Assembly (NCBI RefSeq): GCF_003996855.1
Contig: NZ_NRQY01000001.1
Location: 49,817-113,816 of the forward strand
Direction of reading: 5' to 3'
DNA: 64,000 nt
Source: Morganella morganii
Lineage (GTDB): Bacteria; Pseudomonadota; Gammaproteobacteria; Enterobacterales; Enterobacteriaceae
The notes under the pieces are model-generated. The model saw only the letters and a program-made list of their open reading frames with translations, searched no databases and was not told the origin of the DNA. This document shows, one piece after another, positions 18,086 to 27,628 of this stretch (position 1 is the first letter of the stretch; each line of letters begins with the position of its first letter). A program made the translations under genes and the position numbers.

Positions 18086-19288
18086 TTATCCTCTTTCCGT
18101 GGCGGAGTAAACCGGCTGAGCGCCCCGGCCGAGAGTCTGTTCTGCCAGCCGGTTGCGCAGAAACGGCAGCATTTCCATTGCCATCAGGCCGGCATTCCGT
18201 CCGGCGGCCAGCGGGAAGCAGCGATTGGAGAAAAGGCGCACCAGGCTGTCGGTCAGGGTCATTGTTGTTTGGCGGTCGGCTTCACGGGCGGCCTGATACT
18301 GCATCAGCACACGGTACTGACCAATATCTTCCTGTGATAAAAACGCCCGACTGATAACTTCAGCCAATGCCATCACATCACGCATTCCCAGGTTGAATCC
18401 CTGACCGGCGATCGGATGAAGTGTCTGGGAAGCATTGCCCACCAGCGCCAGGCGGTGAGAAATCTGTGAGTGTGCAGCACTCAGGGTGAGCGGATAACAG
18501 TGACGGGCACCGGCAGTGACGATTTTTCCCAGCTGCCAGCCGAACGCTTTCTGCAATTCACGGCAGAAGGTCTCATCATCCCATTTCCGCACGGCTTCCG
18601 CATGCTCTGTGCTGTGACACCAGACCAGCGAACTGCGCCCTTCGGTCATCGGCAACATCGCCAGCGGCCCCTGCGGGGTGAAACGCTCGAACGCCTGCCC
18701 CTGCGGGTCACGTTCCGTCATCACATTGGCGATCACCGCCACCTGTTCATACGGGGTATCGGTCCACTGCATGCCACACTGTTGTGCGACCGCAGAATGA
18801 CTGCCGTCCGCAGCGATCAGAATCTGCCCGTTCAGTGTTTTGCCGCTGTCCAGCTGAACACTGACCTTATCTGTTGTGCGGGTAATGCTTTTCACACTGT
18901 CCGGACAGTACAATGTGACATTTTCTGCTTTTGCCAGTTCGGTAAACAAGGTTTGCCCAGCATTATACAGTTCAATCACCTGTCCGAGAGCATCAATATC
19001 ATAATCACCGGCGGTAATATTCACACAGCCCGTATGTCCCTGATCAGACACATGCACCCGGGTAATCGGAGCCGCATGCGCTTTCAGCGCGGACCACAGT
19101 CCGATTTTTTCCAGACGCTGGCAAGTACCGTACGCCAGGGCAATCGCCCGCGCATCAAACCCCGGATGATGGTCATCCGGTAATCTGGCTTCCGCCAGTG
19201 CGACGGGAAGCCTGCCGTGACTGAGGCGGGAAAGCGCCAGCGCCAGTGTCGCGCCGGTCATTCCGCCTCCGGTGATTATCACACTCAT
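18086..19288 (-). CDS. ubiH: 2-octaprenyl-6-methoxyphenol hydroxylase
   Basis: FAD monooxygenase acting on the ubiquinone ring in aerobic synthesis (C1 hydroxylation). The 400 residues carry GGGMTGATLALAL at the N terminus, AADGSHSAVAQ, and GNASQTLHPIAGQGFNLG near residue 290. The usual GDA of this motif is GNA here, as I also recall for E. coli UbiH. It follows pepP by three bases and precedes ubiI by three, implying translational coupling in a pepP-ubiH-ubiI operon. Confidence 0.95.
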   Translation of the reverse strand: MSVIITGGGMTGATLALALSRLSHGRLPVALAEARLPDDHHPGFDARAIALAYGTCQRLEKIGLWSALKAHAAPITRVHVSDQGHTGCVNITAGDYDIDALGQVIELYNAGQTLFTELAKAENVTLYCPDSVKSITRTTDKVSVQLDSGKTLNGQILIAADGSHSAVAQQCGMQWTDTPYEQVAVIANVMTERDPQGQAFERFTPQGPLAMLPMTEGRSSLVWCHSTEHAEAVRKWDDETFCRELQKAFGWQLGKIVTAGARHCYPLTLSAAHSQISHRLALVGNASQTLHPIAGQGFNLGMRDVMALAEVISRAFLSQEDIGQYRVLMQYQAAREADRQTTMTLTDSLVRLFSNRCFPLAAGRNAGLMAMEMLPFLRNRLAEQTLGRGAQPVYSATERG

Positions 19289-19291
19289 TAA

Positions 19292-20611
19292 TTATTCAGC
19301 CTGTTTTGCCTGCGCCATCAGCGCTTCAATATCATCTGCGGTTTTAACCACGGACGCCGTCAGGTTTTCGTTGCCGTCCGCCGTGATAACAATATCGTCC
19401 TCAATACGGACACCGATGCCGCGATATGCCTCCGGCACATCCGCATCCGGCGCAATATACAGCCCCGGTTCGATAGTCAGCACCATACCCGGTTCCAGAA
19501 TACGGTCGCGTTCTGTGCCGTAATGACCGACGTCATGCACATCCAGTCCTAACCAGTGGCTGAGACTATGCATGAAAAAGGCGCGGTATGCTTTGGTCTC
19601 GATCAAATGCGGGACATCCCCGGTCAGCAAGCCGAGTTTCACCAGCCCTTCAGTCATGATTTCCACCACGCGATCCGTTACCTCTGCGATCGACGTGCCC
19701 GGGCGGTAAAGTTCGAGAGAAACATCCAGGGTTTTCAGTACCAGATCATAGATTTCGCGCTGCTCTTTGCTGAATTTACCGTTTACCGGGAAGGTGCGGG
19801 TGATATCCCCGGCATAACCTTCAATTTCACATCCGGCGTCGATCAGCACCAAATCGCCGTCTTTCATCCGGCATTCGTTTTCAGTGTAGTGCAGAATGCA
19901 GCCGTTCTCACCACTGCCGACAATGGTGTTGTAGGACGGAAAACGCGCGCCGTTACTGACAAACTCGTGTTCAATTTCGCCCTGTAACTGATATTCGTAC
20001 ATGCCCGGACGGCATTTTTCCATCGCACGGGTATGTGCCAGCGCGCTGACTTTCCCGGCACGGCGCATAATGTCCAGCTCCGCCGGGGATTTAAACAGAC
20101 GCATTTCGTGGACGATCGGCCGCCAGTCAATAATAGTGGCCGGTGCGGAAAGATTACGGCGGCTGCCGCGCCGCAATGTATCCAGCGCATTAAAAACGAT
20201 GGTATCGGCATACGCCATTTCGCCTTGTGCGAAATAGAGTGTGTCGAGGCCGTTAAGCAGCTGGCAGAGCTGTTCATTGATTTCATCAAACGGCAGAGCA
20301 CGGTCAACACCCAATTTTTCAGGTGCCGCATCCTGGCCGAGACGACGTCCGAACCAGATTTCTGCTGTCAGATCACGAACCCGGTTAAACAATACACTGT
20401 GGTTATGGGTTTCATCACTTTTAATCAGTACCAGTACCGCTTCCGGCTCGCTGAAGCCGGTCAGATAAAGAAAATCACTGTGCTGACGGTAGGGATAGTC
20501 GCTGTCCGCATTGCGCTGCGCCGGAGGTGCCGCAAAGAAAACCGCCGCACTGGCAGGTGCCATTTTTTCCAGCAATGCCTGACGGCGTGAGATAAATTCT
20601 TGTTTATTCAT
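19292..20611 (-). CDS. pepP: Xaa-Pro aminopeptidase P
   Basis: Removes the N-terminal residue from peptides with proline in second position; a dinuclear manganese enzyme of the cytoplasm. The 439 residues match E. coli (441). The pita-bread metal ligands are all visible: Asp in LIDAGCEIEGYAGD and GDITRTF, His in HSLSHWLGLDVHDVG, Glu in LTIEPGLY and in GVRIEDDIV. It lies 86 bases after ygfB and is tightly coupled to ubiH. Confidence 0.97.
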   Translation of the reverse strand: MNKQEFISRRQALLEKMAPASAAVFFAAPPAQRNADSDYPYRQHSDFLYLTGFSEPEAVLVLIKSDETHNHSVLFNRVRDLTAEIWFGRRLGQDAAPEKLGVDRALPFDEINEQLCQLLNGLDTLYFAQGEMAYADTIVFNALDTLRRGSRRNLSAPATIIDWRPIVHEMRLFKSPAELDIMRRAGKVSALAHTRAMEKCRPGMYEYQLQGEIEHEFVSNGARFPSYNTIVGSGENGCILHYTENECRMKDGDLVLIDAGCEIEGYAGDITRTFPVNGKFSKEQREIYDLVLKTLDVSLELYRPGTSIAEVTDRVVEIMTEGLVKLGLLTGDVPHLIETKAYRAFFMHSLSHWLGLDVHDVGHYGTERDRILEPGMVLTIEPGLYIAPDADVPEAYRGIGVRIEDDIVITADGNENLTASVVKTADDIEALMAQAKQAE

Positions 20612-20697
20612 ACCCTCTTTCCTTGTACGTGTGATGATTCAGAAATCTGATGGTTCAGTGTGCAGCAGATTATCCGCTGCGGACAGACTCAGATATA

Positions 20698-21291
20698 TCA
20701 GTGTAATGTCGGTTTCTGTTCCGGCGCATCAGCCGTTTGTGCGCTGCGCGGCTTAGCCAGCGAGATATAGCACAGCTGCACAGCCACGCGGACATACTCG
20801 ACCACTTCTTCCAGCGCGTCATCCAGCGCTTCGGTATCTTCCGCTTCATCATAGCCCAGCATGCCGATTTCACGCAGATCAATGACGATTTCTTTCACTT
20901 CGTTGCGATCACTGAATTTCGGATCTGCAACACCCAGGCCTAATAAGAAGTGATTGACCCAGCCTGCCAGCTCATCAGCCCGGGCAAATACACCCGCGTC
21001 ATCATCCGGCAGCAGTAAATTAAACTGGCATTCAGTATCATCAAGCAGTTCAAATGTGGTATTAAAGAGAGCACGCAGCGGCTGTGCCAGAACCTGTGAA
21101 AACGCCATGCCTTCGTTGGTCAGGTCGTGAACCAGTGCCAGCCAGCTGTCATCTGTGTTACCGCCGCAGAGCAGACCCGTGATCAGGCCGTGCATCTCTG
21201 ACGCTGTCATGGCGACGGCCTGCTGACGTAAAAGCTCATCAAGTGTTTTAAAATCGGGCAGTGTTTTATCCGGGGTCATTATTTTGCTCAC
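20698..21291 (-). CDS. ygfB: UPF0149 family protein YgfB
   Basis: A cytoplasmic helical protein of 197 residues in the YgfB family. The conserved ALHGLI-type segment is present as EMHGLITGLLCGG (about residues 32-44), followed by an acidic C-terminal half ending in a tail poor in structure. In Pseudomonas a YgfB homologue modulates AmpDh3 expression and beta-lactam resistance; that is family knowledge and not shown here. It heads ygfB-pepP-ubiH-ubiI and is divergent from zapA. Confidence 0.92.
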   Translation of the reverse strand: MSKIMTPDKTLPDFKTLDELLRQQAVAMTASEMHGLITGLLCGGNTDDSWLALVHDLTNEGMAFSQVLAQPLRALFNTTFELLDDTECQFNLLLPDDDAGVFARADELAGWVNHFLLGLGVADPKFSDRNEVKEIVIDLREIGMLGYDEAEDTEALDDALEEVVEYVRVAVQLCYISLAKPRSAQTADAPEQKPTLH

Positions 21292-21428
21292 CAGTCGGGT
21301 TTCAGTTCATGATATGCTACCATCAAGAGGCGCCGCTGTACCAGATAAGGGCTGCGGCCTGCTGCTATAACGTACACAATTCACGTCACACAGGATAATA
21401 TCCTGTTGCAGAAACAAAGGAAGATTCA

Positions 21429-21758
21429 ATGTCTGCACAACCCGTTGATATCCAGATATTCGGGCGTTCCATGCGCGTTAATTGTCCACCGGAACAAAGA
21501 GAAGCTCTGCTCGCTTCCGCTGCGGAGCTTGAACAACGGTTACAGGACCTGAAAGAGCGCAGCCGGGTCACTAACGCGGAACAGCTCGTTTTTATCGTTG
21601 CGTTAAACATCTGTCACGAACTGACACAAGAAAAATTGAAAACGCGCGATTATGCCTATAACATGGAACAAAAGATAAAACTGTTACAGCAAACTATCGA
21701 GCAGGCGCTGCATGACCAAACCCGAATCACAGAGCGCCAGGTAACACCTATTGAATAA
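21429..21758 (+). CDS. zapA: Cell division protein ZapA
   Basis: Cross-links FtsZ protofilaments at the Z ring. The 109 residues equal E. coli ZapA. The N-terminal domain (1-45) has the [17 protein letters not shown] segment; the remainder is a long coiled coil for dimer and tetramer formation. AAAGGAAGA precedes the ATG. It is followed by 6S RNA and ygfA, the conserved zapA-ssrS-ygfA order. Confidence 0.96.
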   Translation: MSAQPVDIQIFGRSMRVNCPPEQREALLASAAELEQRLQDLKERSRVTNAEQLVFIVALNICHELTQEKLKTRDYAYNMEQKIKLLQQTIEQALHDQTRITERQVTPIE

Positions 21759-21805
21759 AATTGTTTAGAAATCAGTCACTAGACAAAAAAAGTTTCGAAA
21801 TTAGG

Positions 21806-21833
21806 TTGCAATCTCAGCCCGATTTCATACAAT
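21806..21833 (+). promoter_or_regulatory. Promoter of 6S RNA
   Basis: TTGCAA (21806-21811) and TACAAT (21828-21833) are 16 bases apart. Transcription would start near 21840, giving a short 5' leader before the mature 6S RNA. The site matches the proximal sigma-70 promoter position of E. coli ssrS. Confidence 0.65.
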
Positions 21834-21866
21834 GAGTTTAAGAACAGCGTTACACGACGTTCACAA

Positions 21867-22049
21867 AATTCTCTGAGATGTTTGTCTGCGGGTCAGTCCC
21901 CTGAGCCGATATTGATACAGACAGAATGTGGTGATTTGTCACCGGTGAGCATACCTGATTCGTTCAGGCAGCCTAATGGAAGCAACACCGCGTTCACCTT
22001 AAACCAAGGGTTCAAGGGTTACAGCCTGCGACGGCATCTTGGAGACCTC
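21867..22049 (+). ncRNA. ssrS: 6S RNA
   Basis: This RNA binds the sigma-70 RNA polymerase holoenzyme and lowers transcription in stationary phase. About 183 bases. The closing stem pairs ATTCTCTGAGATG with CATCTTGGAGA at the ends. Conserved blocks include GTCAGTCCCCTGAGCCGATA, GGTGAGCAT, and the 3' stretch AACCAAGGGTTCAAGGGTTACAGCCTGCG (the last written here in part as AAGGGTTCAAGGGTTACAGC). It lies between zapA and ygfA, as in most gamma-proteobacteria. The exact ends are estimated within a few bases. Confidence 0.94.
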
Positions 22050-22086
22050 TCCCTTATTTATCGCCTGATATTTCGCTGATTTCACT

Positions 22087-22692
22087 ATGACTCATGACCC
22101 GCTGTTACAATCACGGCATCATCTGCGTCAGTTAATCCGCAACGAACGCCGTGCACTGCCCCCGCAGCAGCAAGCCGCTGCCGCACAAAACCTTGTTCAG
22201 CAAATCATTCATCACCCTGAGATAGATCGCAGCAATAATATTGCCCTGTTTCTCTCTTTTGACGGCGAAATTGATACCCGTCCGCTGACAGAGTGGCTGT
22301 GGTCGCAGGGAAAACAGGTATTTTTACCGGTTCTTCACCCGTTCAGCCCGCATCATCTGTTATTTCTGGCTTATCGTCCTGATACCCCGCTGATTAAAAA
22401 TAAGTTTTCAATTTCAGAACCGGCTTTGGATGTCACTCAGGTATTGCCGCCGCAGAAACTGGATATCATGTTTATTCCGCTGGTTGCGTTTAATGAAAAA
22501 GGAGAGCGTCTCGGGATGGGGGGCGGTTTTTATGACCGTACACTGGCGGGCTGGCAGAAGAAAGGGTTTTACCCGGTTGGACTGGCACATGATTGTCAGC
22601 AGGTTGGTGAACTTCCCGCCGCACAGTGGGATATCCCGCTGCCGGAAGTGATCACACCATCACGCCGCTGGCTGTGGCCGGAACACAAATAA
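22087..22692 (+). CDS. ygfA: 5-formyltetrahydrofolate cyclo-ligase
   Basis: Converts 5-formyl-tetrahydrofolate to 5,10-methenyl-tetrahydrofolate using ATP, returning stored folate to the active pool. The 201 residues carry the N-terminal basic R--LRQLIRNERR helix, the FLSFDGEIDT segment and the family hallmark GMGGGFYDRTLAG (about 145-157). It is transcribed with 6S RNA, 37 bases downstream. It links functionally to the gcv operon through one-carbon metabolism. Confidence 0.95.
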   Translation: MTHDPLLQSRHHLRQLIRNERRALPPQQQAAAAQNLVQQIIHHPEIDRSNNIALFLSFDGEIDTRPLTEWLWSQGKQVFLPVLHPFSPHHLLFLAYRPDTPLIKNKFSISEPALDVTQVLPPQKLDIMFIPLVAFNEKGERLGMGGGFYDRTLAGWQKKGFYPVGLAHDCQQVGELPAAQWDIPLPEVITPSRRWLWPEHK

Positions 22693-22843
22693 ATCAGTAT
22701 AAACAATCAGATAAATAAATAATTCATCTGCTGTTGACAGCGATAGCGGTTAACGGGCAAATGAAACGAAAAGCATGCGCGTCATGGATGTGTTTACCGC
22801 GACTTTTCATTTTTGCCCGTTATCCGCAGAGCAATCACCGCTC

Positions 22844-24094
22844 TCAGAACAACAGGCGCGCTCTGACGGTTCCCGGCAGCGCTTTCAGTTGCAGCAGAAC
22901 ATCATCAGCTTCGTCCTGATTATTTGCCACAATGTCGATGACCACATACCCCATATCCCCCGCCGTCCGCAGATACTGCGCTGCAATATTAATACCGCGA
23001 TCAGTAAAGACCTGGTTGATGCTGGTCAGCAGACCCGGGCGGTTTTCATGGATATGCAGCAGACGGTTGGCATTCTGGCCATGTACCGGCAGAGAAACCT
23101 CCGGGAAATTGACCGCAGAAAGGGTCGAACCGTTGTCGGAGTATTTCGCCAGCTTACCGCCGACCTCAAACCCGATATTCTCCTGTGCTTCCTGAGTGGA
23201 ACCGCCGATATGCGGGGTAAGAATGACATTATCAAACCCAATCAGCTCAGAAATAAACGGATCTTCCGGGTCATTATTTGCCGCCGGTTCAGACGGGAAC
23301 ACATCCACCGCTGCGCCGGACAGATGTTTTGATGCCAGTGCCTGACTGAGCGCCGGAATATCCACCACGGTTCCGCGTGAGGCGTTGATAAAAATCGCGC
23401 CCGGCTTCATCAGTTCAAGCTCTTGTTTACCAATCATATTTTTGGTGGATTCGGTTTCCGGCACATGCAGCGTAACCACATCACTCATATTCAGCAACTC
23501 AGACAGATGACGCACCTGAGTCGCATTGCCGAGCGGCAGTTTGTTTTCGATATCGTAAAAATAGACATCCATACCAATGGATTCCGCCAGAATCCCCAGC
23601 TGTGTCCCGATATGACCGTAACCGATAATCCCCAGCTTTTTACCGCGTGCCTCGTAGCAGCCTTTCGCCTGTTTATCCCAGATACCGCGATGGGCTTTGG
23701 CATTGGCTTCCGGAATACGGCGCAGCAGCAGTAATAACTGGCCCAGCACCATCTCAGCCACGGAACGGGTGTTTGAGAATGGCGCGTTAAAGACCGGTAT
23801 ACCGCGTTTTGCTGCGGCACCGAGATCAACCTGGTTAGTCCCGATACAGAAACAACCGACAGCGACCAGCTTTTCCGCACAGGCAAAAATCTCTTCTGTC
23901 AGCTGAGTGCGGGATCGGATACCGATAAAGCGTGCATCACGGATCGCTTCTTTTAATTCTTCCGTGGATAATGCGCCTTTATGATATTCAATATTTGAAT
24001 AACCCGCTGCTTTCAGACTGTCTACCGCACTCTGGTGTACGCCTTCCAATAGCAGAAATTTAATTTTATCTTTTTCCAGTGATACTTTTACCAT
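22844..24094 (-). CDS. serA: D-3-phosphoglycerate dehydrogenase
   Basis: First step of serine synthesis: 3-phosphoglycerate to phosphohydroxypyruvate with NAD. The chosen ATG gives 416 residues starting MVKVSLEKDKIKFLL, as in E. coli (410). The frame stays open upstream to 24265, but that extension is not conserved, and GGCAGGG lies before the chosen ATG. The NAD fold is GYGHIGTQLGILAES; the catalytic Arg, Glu and His lie in NASRGTVV, VFPSEPAAN and LTPHIGGST; a C-terminal ACT domain (about 340-416) gives serine feedback. A good CRP site lies upstream. Confidence 0.97.
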   Translation of the reverse strand: MVKVSLEKDKIKFLLLEGVHQSAVDSLKAAGYSNIEYHKGALSTEELKEAIRDARFIGIRSRTQLTEEIFACAEKLVAVGCFCIGTNQVDLGAAAKRGIPVFNAPFSNTRSVAEMVLGQLLLLLRRIPEANAKAHRGIWDKQAKGCYEARGKKLGIIGYGHIGTQLGILAESIGMDVYFYDIENKLPLGNATQVRHLSELLNMSDVVTLHVPETESTKNMIGKQELELMKPGAIFINASRGTVVDIPALSQALASKHLSGAAVDVFPSEPAANNDPEDPFISELIGFDNVILTPHIGGSTQEAQENIGFEVGGKLAKYSDNGSTLSAVNFPEVSLPVHGQNANRLLHIHENRPGLLTSINQVFTDRGINIAAQYLRTAGDMGYVVIDIVANNQDEADDVLLQLKALPGTVRARLLF

Positions 24095-24279
24095 GACCCT
24101 GCCTTTTGTTAAGTTCCCGAAATGTCCTGTCCTCACATCAAAATAACAAAAAATAACGTCTCCGCAATACACGCCCCTGTATAAGGCACAGAACAAGTCA
24201 CAGGGAAAAGTCCGGTTTACAGACGAAAATGAAAAAATGCTGCTGAGTGCTGATATTTTGGACATATCAAAGACAAAAT

Positions 24280-24295
24280 TGTGATATATATCACC
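24280..24295. promoter_or_regulatory. Probable CRP site upstream of serA
   Basis: TGTGA-TATATA-TCACC matches the CRP consensus TGTGA-N6-TCACA at nine of ten core bases. It lies 186 bases before the serA start and 19 bases from the rpiA terminator. CRP and Lrp activation of serA is known in E. coli. Confidence 0.6.
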
Positions 24296-24313
24296 GAAAT
24301 TTATGATTTAAAA

Positions 24314-24345
24314 AAAAATAAAAAAGGAACCGTCTCCGGTTCCTT
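24314..24345 (-). terminator. Terminator of rpiA
   Basis: GGAACCG (24326-24332) pairs with CGGTTCC (24337-24343) around a 4-base loop, and on the minus strand is followed by a long T-rich tract. It lies about 37 bases after the rpiA stop. Confidence 0.88.
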
Positions 24346-24380
24346 ATTCTGTATCGGTATATTACAGATAGCTTACTGAT

Positions 24381-25037
24381 TTATTTAATGGTTTTCACGC
24401 CATCCTGAGTACCCATCAGCACCACATCCGCACCGCGGTTGGCAAATAAACCCACAGTCACCACACCGGCGATCCCGTTAATTTTATTTTCCAGCTCAAC
24501 CGGATTCAGGATTTCCAGATTGTAGACATCCAGAATCACGTTGCCGTTATCCGTCACCACGTTCTGACGGTATTCCGGCAGACCACCGAGTTTGACCAGT
24601 TCACGCGCCACATAAGAACGCGCCATCGGAATCACTTCCACCGGCAGCGGGAATTTACCCAGCACATCAACACGCTTGCTTTCATCCACGATACAAATGA
24701 ATTTTTTCGCGATAGCCGCCACGATTTTTTCGCGGGTCAGTGCCGCACCACCGCCTTTGATCATATTCATATGGCGGTCGATTTCATCCGCGCCGTCGAC
24801 ATACACGTCCAGGCTGTCCACATCATTGCAGTCCAGCACCGGAATGCCGTAGCTTTTCAGTTTTGCGGTTGATACCTCTGAACTGGATACCGCGCCGTCA
24901 ATCTGACCTTTCATGGTTGCCAGTGCATCAATAAAGTGAGACGCGGTGGACCCGGTGCCCACACCAACAATAGTGCCCGGTTTCACGAATTCTAATGCCG
25001 ACCAGCCAACCGCTTTTTTTAATTCATCCTGAGTCAT
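24381..25037 (-). CDS. rpiA: Ribose-5-phosphate isomerase A
   Basis: Interconverts ribose-5-phosphate and ribulose-5-phosphate in the pentose phosphate pathway. The 218 residues match E. coli (219). Active-site blocks are [15 protein letters not shown] (about 25-39), DGADEID (about 81-87) and [11 protein letters not shown] (about 94-104). It is divergent from argP, as in E. coli, and terminated by a clear hairpin. Confidence 0.97.
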   Translation of the reverse strand: MTQDELKKAVGWSALEFVKPGTIVGVGTGSTASHFIDALATMKGQIDGAVSSSEVSTAKLKSYGIPVLDCNDVDSLDVYVDGADEIDRHMNMIKGGGAALTREKIVAAIAKKFICIVDESKRVDVLGKFPLPVEVIPMARSYVARELVKLGGLPEYRQNVVTDNGNVILDVYNLEILNPVELENKINGIAGVVTVGLFANRGADVVLMGTQDGVKTIK

Positions 25038-25166
25038 GTTATTGCCTTTTCATCGTCATCCTATGCCACCGGCATAGCCCGCGATAATTATAGCAATTAT
25101 TTCTCCCCCGGAATGCGAATTGTGGCATATTGTGAATGACTTATAAAAATAAGGGAGAAAACCGTC

Positions 25167-26075
25167 ATGAGACGACCGGATTATCGTGCCCTGCAGGCGC
25201 TGGACGCTGTTATCCGTGAACGTGGCTTTGAGCGGGCGGCACAGAAACTCTGTATTACCCAGTCTGCCGTTTCGCAGCGCATCAAACAGCTTGAAAATTT
25301 GTTCGGACAGCCGCTGCTGGTGCGTACTGTGCCGCCGCGTCCGACCGAAGAAGGCCAAAAGCTGCTCGGCCTGCTGCATCAGGTGGAATTACAGGAAGCC
25401 GAATGGCTGGGGGATGATGCCGGGAATATTGAGCCGCCACTGATCTCCCTGGCGGTCAACGCCGACAGCCTCGCAACCTGGCTGCTCCCTGCACTGCGTC
25501 ATGTTCTGGCTGATTTGGCTATCCGGCTGAATATTCAGGTAGAAGATGAATCACGGACACATGAACGTCTGCGGCGCGGGGAAGTGGTTGGTGCGGTCAG
25601 TATTCAGCCGCGTCCGTTGCCGGGGTGTCTGGCGGATCAGCTTGGCGCGCTGGATTACCTCTTTGTCGCCTCACCGGAATTAGCCGCCCGTTATTTTCCT
25701 GACGGTGTCAGCCGCAGTGCCCTGCTGAAAGCCCCTGCCGTGGCGTTTGATTATCTCGATGATATGCACATGGCCTTTTTGCAGACCAATTTTGACCTCG
25801 CTCCCGGCAGTGTCCCGAGCCATGTACTCAATTCCTCGGAAGCCTTTGTGCAGCTGGCGAAACAGAGTTCAGCCTGTTGTATGATCCCGCATTTACAGAT
25901 TACGGGTGAGCTGGAGCGGGGGGAGTTGCTGGATCTGACACCGGGACTGTTTCAGCGCCGGATGCTCTACTGGCACCGGTTTGCACCGGAAAGTGCCACG
26001 ATGCGGCAGGTATCTGACGCCCTGCTGAAACACGGGCGTCAGACATTGCGGCAGGCGCCGCCTGAAACGGATTAA
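25167..26075 (+). CDS. argP: LysR-type regulator ArgP
   Basis: Activates argO and other amino-acid genes in response to arginine and lysine; formerly IciA. The 302 residues start with the LysR winged-helix domain (about 1-60, with [19 protein letters not shown]), followed by the effector-binding domain. AAGGGAG lies before the ATG. It is divergent from rpiA and convergent with yggE, where the stop codons overlap. Its main target argO is close by but frameshifted in this sequence. Confidence 0.96.
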   Translation: MRRPDYRALQALDAVIRERGFERAAQKLCITQSAVSQRIKQLENLFGQPLLVRTVPPRPTEEGQKLLGLLHQVELQEAEWLGDDAGNIEPPLISLAVNADSLATWLLPALRHVLADLAIRLNIQVEDESRTHERLRRGEVVGAVSIQPRPLPGCLADQLGALDYLFVASPELAARYFPDGVSRSALLKAPAVAFDYLDDMHMAFLQTNFDLAPGSVPSHVLNSSEAFVQLAKQSSACCMIPHLQITGELERGELLDLTPGLFQRRMLYWHRFAPESATMRQVSDALLKHGRQTLRQAPPETD

Positions 26076-26797
26076 CGTTTCAGTTCGAACACGACATCCA
26101 CCTGGTCACGGAAATCGATAGTCTGCTGTTCATAAGTTTCATCTGCGGATACCGCGGCCGGCGCATTCGCCGCCAGCATCATTTTACCGCGCGCCATCAC
26201 CGGAACCGGCTGAGGGGCGTTATAACCGATGCTGTAAACCATACCCAGTTCAGAACCGAAGCCTTTTGCCACCGCTTTCGCCTGTGAAACTGCATCATCA
26301 ATTGCTTTCTGACGTACTTCGGCGCGGAATTTTTCCGGATTATTCACCCCGAACTCCACTGCGCTGATATCATTCAGGCCGCTTTTCAGTGCGCCGTCCA
26401 GCAGTGTGTTCAGCTTATTCAGGTCATATACTTTCACCGTCACAGAGCGGGATGCGTTATAACCCCGGATAACGGATTCTTCTTTCTCTTTATCATAGAC
26501 ATAATCCGGACTGGTGCTGATATTGGCTGCATTAATGTCTTTCTTTTCAATTCCCTGTGCTTTCAGGAAATCAAAATATTGTGCCACACGTTTGTCCGCC
26601 TGTGCTTTGGCAGCCGACGCATCTTTTTCCTTTACGGTCACATTGATAGTCAGTGTCGCCATATCAGGTTCAGCCTGAATCACAGCGCTGCCGGAGGTTG
26701 AAATATGCGGGCCTGCCGGTGTTTCTGCGGCCTGAGCCACGGCCGTGTAACCCCCCAGGGCAACCATAGCGGCAAGAGCAAGAGATTTCAGTTTCAC
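26072..26797 (-). CDS. yggE: SIMPL-domain periplasmic protein YggE
   Basis: A protein of 241 residues with a clean signal peptide (residues 1-24, ending VAQA|AE) and a SIMPL/DUF541 domain over the rest. The start is GTG with AGGAGG immediately upstream. In E. coli YggE lowers oxidative stress; the mechanism is not known. It lies between argP and argO, and its stop overlaps the argP stop on the other strand. Confidence 0.93.
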   Translation of the reverse strand: MKLKSLALAAMVALGGYTAVAQAAETPAGPHISTSGSAVIQAEPDMATLTINVTVKEKDASAAKAQADKRVAQYFDFLKAQGIEKKDINAANISTSPDYVYDKEKEESVIRGYNASRSVTVKVYDLNKLNTLLDGALKSGLNDISAVEFGVNNPEKFRAEVRQKAIDDAVSQAKAVAKGFGSELGMVYSIGYNAPQPVPVMARGKMMLAANAPAAVSADETYEQQTIDFRDQVDVVFELKR

Positions 26798-26888
26798 ATA
26801 TCCTCCTTCTGTTTTAAACCGGTCACATAACAGGATGTTATGCCGGAATCTATAACGCTATCACACTCCGGCGAAACAATATTTCGGA

Positions 26889-27502
26889 TTAATAAGAAAT
26901 ATTCCATCCTTTTAAGGCTAATTGTATCGCGATATACCACATCACCGAACCGACAAACAGATTGATAATCCGCTGTGATACCGGTTTTTGCAGCACCGGA
27001 GAGAACCAGGCTGCCAGCAGTGCCAGGCCGAAGAACCACAATACTGAGGCACAGACTGCTCCGGCGGTGAACCAGATCCGCAAATCTGAACCCAGCTGCC
27101 CGCCGATACTGCCCAGCACCACAAAGGTGTCCAGATAAACATGCGGGTTAAGCCAGGTGACAGCCACCAGCGTCATAATCACCCGCCAGCGGCTGCGGAC
27201 AACCTGCTCCTGCATCGTCAGTCCGTAAAGACAGTCCGCAGCGCTCCCCAGCCATACCACAGCAGAAAGGCCACACCGCCCCAGGTAACCAGTGCCATCA
27301 GCCATACTGACTGACTCAGCAATGCGCTGCCGCCGAATACCCCGGCCGTGATCAGTAAAACGTCACTTAGTGTGCATAAAAATGCACTCATCAGATGGTA
27401 CTGTTTGCGGCTCCCCTGCTGCAACACAAATACATTCTGCGGCCCCAGCGGCAGTATCATTGCCGCACCGAGTAATAACCCCTGAAAATAAGTCGATAAC
27501 AT
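26889..27502 (-). pseudogene. argO: Arginine exporter ArgO, frameshifted
   Basis: A LysE-family exporter that pumps arginine out under ArgP control. The N-terminal part (27502-27218) reads [16 protein letters not shown] and ends with [13 protein letters not shown] and a TGA. The rest continues in another frame, with [19 protein letters not shown] and [12 protein letters not shown], down to 26889. One extra base near the TTT at 27229-27227 would restore a 204-residue protein (E. coli 211). Both halves are well conserved, so the break is recent or a base-calling error. About six membrane helices are expected in the whole protein. Confidence 0.85.
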
Positions 27503-27583
27503 GCAAAAAATCCCGATAATTATTCAATCCACGCCGGATGGAATGAATATTACCGGGATTTCAGCATTAGTGAAATGAATACA

Positions 27584-27600
27584 ATTAATGAGTCATTAAT
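27584..27600. promoter_or_regulatory. Perfect palindrome upstream of argO
   Basis: ATTAATGA-G-TCATTAAT is a perfect inverted repeat with one central base, 82 bases upstream of argO and 28 bases after the stop of the next gene. A related CATTAGTG lies at 27565-27572. It could be an operator for argO, perhaps for ArgP or Lrp, but the protein cannot be named. Confidence 0.4.
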
Positions 27601-27628
27601 GAGGCTAATACCCGGTGGGAAAACGCGG

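Noticed and set aside
21882..22079. Open frame of 65 codons
   Set aside because: It lies inside 6S RNA and its sequence is explained by the RNA.
24095..24265. N-terminal extension of serA
   Set aside because: It is not conserved and a good ATG with a ribosome binding site starts the known N terminus at 24094.
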